A stretch of DNA of 6,721 bases from an uncultured Opitutales bacterium (GTDB lineage Bacteria; Verrucomicrobiota; Verrucomicrobiia; Opitutales; Intestinicryptomonadaceae), in the NCBI GenBank assembly GCA_900545715.1, contig URAJ01000064.1:1-6721 (forward strand), written 5' to 3'. A program made the position numbers and the translations under genes. The notes beneath the pieces were generated by a model. That model searched no databases. It was not told the DNA's origin and saw nothing but the letters and a program-made list of their open reading frames with translations. Each line of letters begins with the position of its first letter. The stretch's first letter is position 1. This document shows positions 1-6,522 of this stretch, piece after piece.

Positions 1-351
1 TCGGCTTGCGTAATCGGAACTATATCCGGCATCGCGGTTGTGTTCGCAGTTTACTTCTTCGACAAGATCTGTGTTGACGACCCGGTTGGCGCCCTTTCGG
101 TTCACCTCGTGTGCGGCGTATGGGGTACTCTAGCAGTCGGTATATTCTCGCCTGACCACGCGTTTATGCCGCAACTTATCGGAGTAATCGCAGTGGCTGT
201 CGCAAGCATCGTTATCAGCTCCATAATATTCCTCGCTATGAAGTATACTATGGGCATAAGGGTCTCCCGCAGCGACGAACTCAGAGGCTTGGATATCTCC
301 GAACACGGTATGGAAGCATACAACGGGTTCCAAATCTTCTCGAACGAATAG
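1..351 (+). CDS. amt: Ammonium transporter (Amt family), C-terminal fragment
   Basis: This is the last 116 codons of an Amt/MEP/Rh-family ammonium channel, an inner-membrane protein that takes up ammonium. The frame is open from base 1 and ends at TAG 349-351, so the gene starts outside the window. The stretch DDPVGALSVHLVCGVWGTLAVGIF (interrupted here by reading from 76 to 147) is the conserved late-Amt segment; its His matches the second histidine of the twin-His pore motif of the family. Two hydrophobic segments are visible, followed by the cytoplasmic tail with the typical DELRGLDISEHGMEAY signature. The Leu after the pore His, where Gly is usual, is a small deviation. A strong terminator follows directly. 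Family assignment is secure; ammonium as substrate is inferred from the family. Confidence 0.93.
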   Translation, partial: SACVIGTISGIAVVFAVYFFDKICVDDPVGALSVHLVCGVWGTLAVGIFSPDHAFMPQLIGVIAVAVASIVISSIIFLAMKYTMGIRVSRSDELRGLDISEHGMEAYNGFQIFSNE

Positions 352-362
352 TTCAGTCAATT

Positions 363-399
363 CCGCAAGTCCGCTTAGTACGGGCTTGCGGTTCTTCTT
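363..399 (+). terminator. Rho-independent terminator after amt
   Basis: An 11-bp stem is seen: 363-373 pairs with 381-391 (CCGCAAGTCCG with CGGGCTTGCGG, one G-T pair), with a 7-base loop and a T-rich tail TTCTTCTT at 392-399. It starts 12 bases after the amt stop codon and separates amt from the porin gene. Confidence 0.85.
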
Positions 400-428
400 G
401 ACAAGGATTGGAAAAAAACAATTTTAAT
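398..428 (+). promoter_or_regulatory. Possible sigma70-type promoter of the porin gene
   Basis: A perfect TTGACA lies at 398-403 and TTTAAT (5 of 6 to TATAAT) at 423-428. The 19-base spacer is longer than the ideal 17. The -35 overlaps the end of the amt terminator tail, so the porin gene could be transcribed independently of amt. The call is based on sequence match only. Confidence 0.35.
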
Positions 429-455
429 CAACTTACTAACCAAAACAAAACGAAA

Positions 456-1307
456 ATGCAAAACAAACTAATCATATCAATCGTAGCAATATTCGCTTCT
501 GCTGCCGCGACTTTTGCAGCGGAAGCCGCAGCGGCTGCTTCGGCGGCACAGGGCGCTTCCTGCCCGGCGGGCGCGCAATGCGCACAGAAAGAGGTGAATA
601 CGCTCATCGAAAATGAATTGTTTTCAAAACCGTTTGAAAACTTTTCTGCTTCCGCAACGATGGCTTATGAATCGGAATACATCTTCCGCGGTAAGGCTCA
701 GTCAGGCCACGGCGTAAACCCGATGGTAGACCTCGGATACGACTTGGGAAGCGGATTTGCCGCCTACGCGCAGTATTGGGGATTTTATGGCGTAGATAAT
801 AGCTTCGGCGAAAACGATTTTTATGCCGGAATTACTTACACCATTGAAAATATCACTTTTGATGTCGGATACTTGGGATACACTTACACCAGTAGCGATT
901 CCAAAAATGAAAGCGAAATAATGGTGCAAGTCTCCTACGACACAACCGATTTGCTCGGAGACTTCAATGTTTCGCCGTACGCCGCTTTCTACTATAACTA
1001 CACTTATAGCGGAACGACTGTTGAAGGCGGTCTCTCGTACGAAGCTCCTGTCACGAAATGGCTCATCGACGAAAATTGGGGATTTGTCAATCTCGCGGCT
1101 TATGTTGGCTACGCCGACTATCGCGGCGGACTCACATACGGCGGGTACGTTTACACCGGCATTTCTGCCGACGCGGTTGTGCAAGTGACCGACAACATGG
1201 CAATTTCCGCCGGTATCCGTTGGGCATGCAACAACGACGGCGATGCCAATGCAGACGGCAAAGAACAGAACCTCTGGTTCGGCACTGCCGTTGTATTCGG
1301 CTTCTAA
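456..1307 (+). CDS. TorF/Gcw_chp-family outer-membrane porin-like protein
   Basis: This encodes a 283-residue exported beta-barrel protein. The chosen ATG at 456 puts a classical signal peptide at the very N-terminus (MQNKLIISIVAIFASAAATF, cleavage probably near residues 20-24); an in-frame TTG at 408 would bury it behind 16 polar residues. An Ala-rich linker with two cysteines (residues 36 and 42) follows. From about residue 62 the protein shows alternating aromatic and polar strands, beginning with YESEYIFRGKAQSGH (71-85), which resembles the strand signature of the Gcw_chp/TorF putative porin family. It ends in FGF, an aromatic C-terminus expected of Bam-assembled barrels. No Shine-Dalgarno sequence is visible; the leader is A-rich. 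Placement beside amt suggests outer-membrane permeation of a small nitrogen compound, but that is inference. Substrate unknown. Confidence 0.82.
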   Translation: MQNKLIISIVAIFASAAATFAAEAAAAASAAQGASCPAGAQCAQKEVNTLIENELFSKPFENFSASATMAYESEYIFRGKAQSGHGVNPMVDLGYDLGSGFAAYAQYWGFYGVDNSFGENDFYAGITYTIENITFDVGYLGYTYTSSDSKNESEIMVQVSYDTTDLLGDFNVSPYAAFYYNYTYSGTTVEGGLSYEAPVTKWLIDENWGFVNLAAYVGYADYRGGLTYGGYVYTGISADAVVQVTDNMAISAGIRWACNNDGDANADGKEQNLWFGTAVVFGF

Positions 1308-1382
1308 TTGCAGCTCAAGTGCAAACGCAAGCTCTGCGGGCTCTATAAAGCCACTCGCAGGGCAATGCGCAAAGTCTAAAAT

Positions 1383-1416
1383 AAAAGCGGAATCTCAAAA
1401 CGGTTCCGCTTTTTTT
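1383..1416 (+). terminator. Rho-independent terminator after the porin gene
   Basis: The stem AAAAGCGGAA (1383-1392) pairs with TTCCGCTTTT (1404-1413) around an 11-base loop, and a run of seven T follows the GC-rich core (1410-1416). It ends the + strand unit, which faces the - strand cytochrome genes. Confidence 0.85.
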
Positions 1417-1474
1417 GTATTTATATCTCTTAACCCTAAACTATGGATTGATTGGTATAAAAGCCTCAAAATTC

Positions 1475-1490
1475 TTTTACGCGCGTAAAA
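1475..1490. repeat. Perfect 16-bp palindrome
   Basis: TTTTACGCGCGTAAAA reads identically on both strands with no spacer. It could be a dimeric regulator site or part of a weak hairpin. It lies downstream of both flanking genes and not in front of a start codon, so a promoter-operator role is not obvious. Confidence 0.6.
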
Positions 1491-1511
1491 ATTTCTTAAA
1501 TCTAATCTCAA

Positions 1512-1526
1512 TTTGCGCGGCGCAAA
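1512..1526. repeat. 15-base palindrome with one-base centre
   Basis: TTTGCGC (1512-1518) and GCGCAAA (1520-1526) are exact inverted copies around a single G. It shares the plan of T-run, GCGC core and A-run with the palindrome at 1475-1490, 21 bases away. Function is unknown. Confidence 0.5.
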
Positions 1527-1757
1527 AATTTTAAAGGCTTTTTTTTTCGTATCAAAGATTTCTATACCAAGAAAGATTCGGTTAGCAAAGCAGGGGGAGG
1601 GCGACTATTGAGGGCAGATGTCCGCAGACTTAAAATCTCCAAGTGGCGGAAAATTGCCGCATGCAATAATCGTGTAAATATTCAAAAAGCAAAAAACGCA
1701 ACCCGCCTCATCGCAATGCAACTTCGCGCGGCAGCGGTTTTCGCCAGCGCAGCTTGC

Positions 1758-1785
1758 AAAAAACATTCCCAATTTTTTCAGGAAT
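1758..1785 (-). terminator. Weak terminator of the cytochrome operon
   Basis: Read on the - strand, ATTCC (1785-1781) and GGAAT (1769-1765) form a 5-bp stem with an 11-base loop, followed after one base by six T (1763-1758). It overlaps the stop codon of the upstream CDS. The stem is short and AT-leaning, so the call is moderate. Confidence 0.4.
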
Positions 1786-3641
1786 TAGAGCGTTTTTACA
1801 TATTCTTCAAGGTCGCGGAGATCGTCGTCTGTTAGGTGGGACGTGTGGCCGTGTTTATCGTCCTTGTTGTAGAGCTTAAACATCTCAAAAATTGTTTTAG
1901 CTCTGCCGTCGTACAGGTATGGGGCTGTCCGCCATACTTCGCACAGCGTCGGAGTGTCGAACGCAAAACCTTTGTATTCTTCAAGCCCCGAACCAACATC
2001 GTGGCGCTTCATGTCAGTGTAGTATTTGCCCGTGTGGCATACGGAGCATTTTGCTTCCTCAAAAACAACTTGCCCGCGCAATGCGGCGTCTGAAAGCTCT
2101 CCGTTTTTTATGTGCGGGCTTTCAACGGCGCGCAGAGAGCTCAAATATTTGTCGATTGCCTTTGCGTCGGACTCGGGGCGGCGCGTAAATTGTATGTATT
2201 GTATCCCCTTGCGGACTGCAATATTCGCGTTTTTGCGAACGGCCGTTATCATTGAAGGCGGCGTAAAATGCGCGTAGAGCATTGATTTTGACTGCTTGGG
2301 GTTACCGATGCCGTCGTTTAGCAAGTCCCAGTTCAACGCGTCGGAGCGCACTTCCGTGTGGCATGTAGCGCAGGACAGCCATTGTTGGAAGCACAGGCGG
2401 CCGTCGTGGTAGAACAGATCGCCTTTCCTAACCTCGTTCAAATTCTCGTTGCCGCCTATCGATATTTTTTTTGCGGAGGAATCGCCAAAGTCTATCTCGG
2501 CGAGGATGTCGGAATAGTATAGGCCGACAATCGCGCGTTCATTGTCCGCGTCTATATGGCGCGGGCCGCTGCCGGGCATCGCTATCCTTTTGCGTATATT
2601 GGATAAAAACGCGAGATCGTTGCATATGTCGTCAAAAACTTTTTTTGAGTCCGGATTTGCGGCGTATTTATCTGCCAGCCGTTTTTCGAGTGCGGGCAAA
2701 TCTATGAGGCTTACTTCGTGTGTCCCTGCGTGGGTGACGAGCAGTTTTGAGCCGTCGGGGGTAAATGCAAGCCCGTACGGGTTCGCCGCCCCCAATTCGA
2801 TGTCGTCCAGCAGAAATGTGGCGTAGAGAGTGTTTTTTTGAGTGTCAACCAAACTTACGGCGTTGGTGTTTATCCAGCCTCTTTCTACTTGCGTCGTGGG
2901 GACATTGAAGCGCGCCACCACATGGGTTAAGTACGCAAACTTTCCGTTCGGCGACACTTTTATATCTTGCGCGTTTATCGAGCCGTTTGGAAGGTCTATT
3001 TTTGCGAGCGTTTTGAGCGTTTTTGCATCGAAAACCGATACTGCCGCGCCGATATTTTCTTCATAAAGTCCGCCTTTGGATTCGGGCAACTGGTTTGCCG
3101 CAAAAAGTTTTGAGCCGTCCTTGGAAAGCGCCAGGGCGAACGGGTCGCGCACGGCTTTGCCCCAGGCAGTTTCTTTGAGCGTTTGAGAGTCGAATGCGCG
3201 GACGACATTTTCAAACTGGTTCGCAAAATATAGAGTTTTCCCGTCGGCGGAAATTATAACCGCGCGCGGCATGTGCCCGGCGGGCGCGCGTTCGGCTATT
3301 TTAGAATCTCCGAGAGAAATTTTCAAAATTTCGCCTTTGGGAGCTGCTATTGTCACATACGCAAACTTCCCGTCCGGCGAAACGGCTATGCCCGACGGGT
3401 GCCCTCCGAGTGCTATGCGCGATTCGACCGCCTTAGTTTCCGGATTTATTTTGAGGAGCTCGTCGCCGGTGCGGCATGCTACCAATATCCCCGCATTTTT
3501 GTCGAGCTTTACGAAATCGGGGCTCAAGTATTTTTCCCCGTAATCGGGTATATCGCCGTAAACAGAGGGATTCGGTTTATCTTGCGCGGCTGCCGTTAGA
3601 GTTACAGCAGAAAACGCCAACAATGGAATTAGTTTTTTCAT
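1785..3641 (-). CDS. Secreted YVTN beta-propeller fused to diheme cytochrome c peroxidase/MauG-like domain (hydrazine synthase beta-gamma-like)
   Basis: This encodes a 618-residue periplasmic protein. The ATG at 3641-3639 is chosen because it begins the signal peptide MKKLIPLLAFSAVTLTAAA (cleavage near residue 19-20) and overlaps the upstream stop; the frame runs 5 codons further upstream to another ATG. Residues about 35-395 are a beta-propeller with repeated PDGKFAYVT, ADGKTLYFANQ, PNGKFAYLT and PDGSKLLVTH blade motifs, plus a conserved-looking FNVPTTQVERGWINTN insertion. Residues about 405-618 are a diheme peroxidase-like module with CATCH (424-428; 2358-2372) and CSVCH (532-536; 2034-2048), ending in DTPTLCEVWRTAPYLYDGRA, the signature region of bacterial cytochrome c peroxidases and MauG. 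Propeller plus diheme module corresponds to the beta and gamma subunits of hydrazine synthase, here in one chain. It overlaps the alpha-like gene by 4 bases. The reaction is unknown; a peroxidase or other redox enzyme is the alternative. Confidence 0.88.
   Translation of the reverse strand: MKKLIPLLAFSAVTLTAAAQDKPNPSVYGDIPDYGEKYLSPDFVKLDKNAGILVACRTGDELLKINPETKAVESRIALGGHPSGIAVSPDGKFAYVTIAAPKGEILKISLGDSKIAERAPAGHMPRAVIISADGKTLYFANQFENVVRAFDSQTLKETAWGKAVRDPFALALSKDGSKLFAANQLPESKGGLYEENIGAAVSVFDAKTLKTLAKIDLPNGSINAQDIKVSPNGKFAYLTHVVARFNVPTTQVERGWINTNAVSLVDTQKNTLYATFLLDDIELGAANPYGLAFTPDGSKLLVTHAGTHEVSLIDLPALEKRLADKYAANPDSKKVFDDICNDLAFLSNIRKRIAMPGSGPRHIDADNERAIVGLYYSDILAEIDFGDSSAKKISIGGNENLNEVRKGDLFYHDGRLCFQQWLSCATCHTEVRSDALNWDLLNDGIGNPKQSKSMLYAHFTPPSMITAVRKNANIAVRKGIQYIQFTRRPESDAKAIDKYLSSLRAVESPHIKNGELSDAALRGQVVFEEAKCSVCHTGKYYTDMKRHDVGSGLEEYKGFAFDTPTLCEVWRTAPYLYDGRAKTIFEMFKLYNKDDKHGHTSHLTDDDLRDLEEYVKTL
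3638..3641 (-). promoter_or_regulatory. ATGA stop-start overlap coupling the two cytochrome genes
   Basis: On the - strand the ATG of the propeller-peroxidase gene (3641-3639) overlaps the TGA of the alpha-like gene (3640-3638). Only a weak AAGA lies upstream of the start, so translation by coupling from the upstream gene is likely. This supports co-expression and perhaps a shared complex. Confidence 0.75.
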
Positions 3642-5626
3642 AAATCTTGCATGCATTTATATGGTTTGGGAGCGGTGACTTTATCCCAGTATTTTTTGTC
3701 GCACTCAAAGGCGTTGAAATTATCAAAGTTGTCGCCCTTGATTATTCCATACCTTTTCATTGCCTTCAGGTACGCTCCTTTGGGCTTGTAATTCGGGGAG
3801 TCGTAGCGCGGATTTTGCGTTTCAACATATTTTTTTGCCTTATTTATGGCTTTTAATATTGTTTGGTAGCGGGAGTCGTCGCGCGATGTGAATATAACGG
3901 GGTGCTGCCCGTCGCCCGCGCGCCCGCCCGCTTTTGCCGAGAGTGGCGCTTTCAATACAGCCGAGTTTTCGGGGTACGTCAAATTAAACACAGCTCCCGC
4001 CGACAACCTCCGCCTCGGATCATTTTTACCCTTCACATAAAAGGTGAAATGCCAGTTGAGCTGCTCGCGGGAATCCTTGCTTATCATGTTGGGTAGGCGC
4101 TTTTGCCCGCTATGGCACGACGCGCAATTCTTTTTGAACACGTCGTTCATTTCGGCGATTTCCTTCCAGCCGGCGTCGCGGTTGACAAACCTGTTTAGAT
4201 AGTAGCTGCCAAGCATGCCGGATTCGGCGGCTGCTATGCTTCCGGCGTGCAGGGCGCCGGTATCGAGCCATACTTTAACGAGGTTTAGCTCTTCGTCTGT
4301 TGCGCGCTTGGCGTGGTGCTTGCCCTCAAATTTTTTTAGGAGCTTGCTCGATCCCGAACCAAATTCATAAGGCGGCATATTTCCGTTCCGGTTGAAGCCG
4401 TCAACTATTTGGTCCGCCATGTAGAGCTCGTAGTAGCTGCGGGCGAACATCGGCCCCATTCCAGGAGTCAAGTCTATTTTGCCGGCAAACTTTTGCGGAT
4501 TGTGGCATTCTGTGCAATACTTGTCCAAAAGCGGCTGTATGTCGCGCACAAAGTCGGGGACTTCTCCGCATTTTACGCCGGGTATTGGCGCAAGCTTGTC
4601 GGCGGGGCGGCGCAGGGCTTTTAGCTTGTGCATTATCGGCGGCGGGGCCATGTCCCTCTGCTCGTGGCAGCCTATGCATGATGTTGTAGTTCCCGGGGCG
4701 AAGTTTACAAAGCTCTGCATCTTTTTTATGGCCTTTCCTTCGGCGTCAAGAGCAGTGAAAGAAAGAGCTCTATTCGCGGGCACCTTGAAGTGAGCAGACC
4801 CGTCCTCCTCGACATTCACAGTTCCGAGCGGTCGCTCCAAACTGAAAGTACCAAGCATCGTTATCGGCTCCATTCCCCCGGTTAGATGGCAGGCAAGGGG
4901 GAGTATCTCGCTAATGAGCAGCTTCTTTATGTCTGAGCTTTTTATGTTGCCCATATTTCTGCCTATCGCGGCGTCCACTACCGATACTGTCGCGTCTTCC
5001 TCGTCGTAATCTGCGGTATCCGCCGCAATCTCGCCCTTTTGGGATTTTTTTATGGGAACGGGATTTTTTATTTCCAAGCGGCGCTTTTTTAGCTCGGCGG
5101 AGAAATCCGCAGGAATTTTTATGTCCTGAAAAATATGCCCCTTGTCGTCCATTATCAGAATGGAATCCTTGTCGGATACGAGCGCATAATTCTCGTTAAT
5201 CGGAAATGGATAGGAAAATTCGCCAAATGATTCGCCCGACGCGAGCGAAAAGGCGGATGTGTCTGACGGGTTGCGCGGGTTGCGCAAAAAGGCGACGCGC
5301 CCCAAGTGGTCGCGGCTGCCGTGCCAGTCGGAAAACGTCAGGACGTACGAATTTTTTGTCCCGGGGATTTCTTTGGCGTCTATGTACAGATGGTTCGGTA
5401 TATCGTTGCCGAAGTATATCATGTCGTTTGCGCCGTTGGCGTCCTTCTTCCACAGGGCGTGGAAATTCATCTGGTTCTTGTGGACGTACTCCCACTTCAT
5501 ATATATTATCTTCCCGTCGGAAGTCGGCCACGGGGAGTTGTCTTGGTCAACGTTTGCAGAAATCGCCCTGACTACGTTTTCCGCGGCGTAGTATCTGTAT
5601 AATATCGCGACTTCGACCGCCCAGCA
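3638..5626 (-). CDS. Hydrazine synthase alpha-subunit-like triheme protein, 5'-truncated
   Basis: About 660 residues remain of a multiheme protein related to the middle and C-terminal parts of the hydrazine synthase alpha subunit, a group also common as uncharacterised proteins in PVC bacteria. In order: LYRYYAAENVVRAISANVDQ near the broken end; WEYVHKNQMNFHALW and the YFGN...IDAKEIPGT...FSDWHG block, typical of the alpha middle domain; an acidic linker (DYDEEDATVSVVD); GTVNVEEDGSAHFKVPANR leading to heme site CIGCH (4678-4664); CTECH (4516-4502) in a DIQPLLDKYCTECHNP cytochrome module; CASCH (4126-4112); and the C-terminal HPVIFTSRDD and YLKAMKRYGII segments. The signal peptide and N-terminal propeller half are absent: past ~5626 the frame runs to an ATG at 5680, but that part is the antisense of the methylase. 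Likely periplasmic. Substrate unknown; hydrazine chemistry is not shown. Confidence 0.85.
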   Translation of the reverse strand, partial: CWAVEVAILYRYYAAENVVRAISANVDQDNSPWPTSDGKIIYMKWEYVHKNQMNFHALWKKDANGANDMIYFGNDIPNHLYIDAKEIPGTKNSYVLTFSDWHGSRDHLGRVAFLRNPRNPSDTSAFSLASGESFGEFSYPFPINENYALVSDKDSILIMDDKGHIFQDIKIPADFSAELKKRRLEIKNPVPIKKSQKGEIAADTADYDEEDATVSVVDAAIGRNMGNIKSSDIKKLLISEILPLACHLTGGMEPITMLGTFSLERPLGTVNVEEDGSAHFKVPANRALSFTALDAEGKAIKKMQSFVNFAPGTTTSCIGCHEQRDMAPPPIMHKLKALRRPADKLAPIPGVKCGEVPDFVRDIQPLLDKYCTECHNPQKFAGKIDLTPGMGPMFARSYYELYMADQIVDGFNRNGNMPPYEFGSGSSKLLKKFEGKHHAKRATDEELNLVKVWLDTGALHAGSIAAAESGMLGSYYLNRFVNRDAGWKEIAEMNDVFKKNCASCHSGQKRLPNMISKDSREQLNWHFTFYVKGKNDPRRRLSAGAVFNLTYPENSAVLKAPLSAKAGGRAGDGQHPVIFTSRDDSRYQTILKAINKAKKYVETQNPRYDSPNYKPKGAYLKAMKRYGIIKGDNFDNFNAFECDKKYWDKVTAPKPYKCMQDL

Positions 5627-5640
5627 GGGAACCATTCGGC
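5612..5640. other. Junction between two unrelated sequence blocks
   Basis: Going left, alpha-like homology is recognisable from about 5614 (EVAILYRYY on the - strand). Going right, methylase homology is recognisable from about 5626 (REPFGGSGAVLL on the + strand). Both genes are head to head and both lack their 5' parts here. No terminal inverted repeat, target duplication, attachment site or integrase is seen. Codon use and base composition change across the point. This is either a recombination scar or an assembly chimera. Confidence 0.7.
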
Positions 5641-6522
5641 GGCAGCGGCGCGGTGCTGCTGGCTTTGCCGCCGGACCCAAACCGATTGGACATTTATAAC
5701 GACTTGGATGCCGAGCTGGTGAACCTGTTCTCTTGCATCAAGGAATGCTCCAATGTTTTGCTGCGGGAACTGAAATTCCTGCCCATCCACGGCCGCAAGC
5801 TCTTCGAGTATTACCGGGACTTTGTCGCCCACAAGGAGGTCTACTTTCAAAATGTGCAGGCGGAGATCGCGTGTCTGGGCGACCGCTCCTGTTTTACGGA
5901 GGAACAGGCCGGGGAGCTGCTCCCCATTTTTCAGGAGCGGCTGGCACTGTTCGATGTAAAACGGGCGGCGGCGTATTACCTCGCCATCCGCGGCAGCTTC
6001 AGCGGGACGATCAACTCTTTCGGTGTCAAAGGGTTGGATGTCGAACGCTTCCTAAAGCTGTTTCCACCGGTGTCCGCACGGTTAAAAGATGTGCCGCTGG
6101 AGAACAAAAACGCCTTGCAGCTCATTCGGGAACGAGATAAAAAAGGCAGTCTTATCTATGCCGATCCGCCCTATGTCAAAACGGAGCGGCTCTACCGTGT
6201 CGCTGGGAAGCTGGGACGTTTCCGCAGATTCCATGTCCGGCTCTGGCAGGTACTAACTGGCCGTGACAGTTATGTGGTACTGTCCTACAACGACTGTCCC
6301 TTTATCCGTAAGCTCTATCAGGATTGGTACATTTCATCTTTCCAGCGCAGCAATCCGCTCTCTCAGAAAAAGGGTTCGTCCTTCGGCGAACTTATCATCA
6401 CCAACTACGATCCCCGCCCCTACATGACCAGCCAGATGAACCTCTTCGACGAGCCGTTGGGCGAATGGGAGCTGAAGCTGATCCATATTCCAAAATATCC
6501 ACCAAGGAGGAAAACAGCATGA
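5626..6522 (+). CDS. D12-class DNA N6-adenine methyltransferase, N-terminally truncated
   Basis: This encodes a Dam-like enzyme that would transfer a methyl group from S-adenosylmethionine to adenine N6 in DNA. The frame contains the AdoMet motif EPFGGSGAVLL (5629-5661), a YNDLDAELVNLF segment, a helical middle region, SFSGTINSFGVKG, and the catalytic DPPY (6163-6174) inside LIYADPPYVKTERLY, then SYND and the C-terminal half, ending at TGA 6520-6522. The first ~35 residues expected of the family, with the start codon and the glycine-rich PGSK/GGK-type motif, are missing because the sequence changes at the junction. A GTG at 5653 could start translation but would remove the FGGSG motif, so a shortened product would probably be inactive. 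It overlaps the next gene by ATGA. Genes like this are frequent on Clostridia conjugative elements; a solitary, non-restriction methylase is the likely original role. Confidence 0.88.
   Translation, partial: REPFGGSGAVLLALPPDPNRLDIYNDLDAELVNLFSCIKECSNVLLRELKFLPIHGRKLFEYYRDFVAHKEVYFQNVQAEIACLGDRSCFTEEQAGELLPIFQERLALFDVKRAAAYYLAIRGSFSGTINSFGVKGLDVERFLKLFPPVSARLKDVPLENKNALQLIRERDKKGSLIYADPPYVKTERLYRVAGKLGRFRRFHVRLWQVLTGRDSYVVLSYNDCPFIRKLYQDWYISSFQRSNPLSQKKGSSFGELIITNYDPRPYMTSQMNLFDEPLGEWELKLIHIPKYPPRRKTA
6504..6510 (+). promoter_or_regulatory. Strong Shine-Dalgarno site
   Basis: AAGGAGG lies 8 bases before the ATG at 6519, inside the end of the methylase gene. Its strength contrasts with the SD-poor starts at 456 and 3641 and supports a Firmicutes-like origin for the right-hand block. 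Confidence 0.85.

Larger units (their letters stand above)
1417..1757. other. Intergenic gap between convergent units, no convincing gene
   Basis: About 340 bases lie between the porin terminator and the terminator of the - strand unit. The first half is AT-rich, with a run of nine T near 1539-1547 and two palindromes (listed separately). Short open frames exist here, but none has a plausible start context, composition or recognisable product. A short tRNA-Leu-like stretch at 1624-1640 was examined and rejected. An 8-bp inverted repeat, TTGGTATA at 1452-1459 and TATACCAA at 1563-1570, brackets the AT-rich part; at this length it could be chance. Confidence 0.6.

Noticed and set aside
408..455. 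TTG at 408 as the start of the porin gene
   Set aside because: It would add 16 polar residues before a textbook signal peptide that begins at the ATG at 456.
1452..1570. Inverted repeat TTGGTATA (1452-1459) / TATACCAA (1563-1570) as ends of a small mobile element
   Set aside because: Eight bases is within chance for an AT-rich region, and there is no target duplication or conserved element end.
1613..1670. tRNA-Leu(UAA)-like stretch: GCAGACTTAAAATCTCC at 1624-1640 with an upstream GGCAGAT and a following GC-rich mini-hairpin
   Set aside because: The anticodon stem has a mismatch, no GTTCGA-type T-arm follows, and no acceptor stem complementary to the 5' side or CCA end can be found. At most a degenerate remnant, more likely chance.
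1608..1835. 75-codon + strand open frame across the convergent gap
   Set aside because: It has no ribosome site, low-complexity composition, and it runs into the antisense of the propeller-peroxidase gene.
1785..5626. Annotating the operon outright as hydrazine synthase (hzsA, hzsBC)
   Set aside because: Similarity supports a related architecture only. The N-terminal part is missing, the active-site Tyr is not seen after the first heme motif, and no other anammox genes are in view.
5572..5680. The - strand frame continuing beyond the alpha-like homology to an ATG at 5680
   Set aside because: From ~5626 to 5680 it is the antisense of the methylase's FGGSGAVLL region, so the start and the first residues are artificial and the alpha-like gene is treated as truncated.
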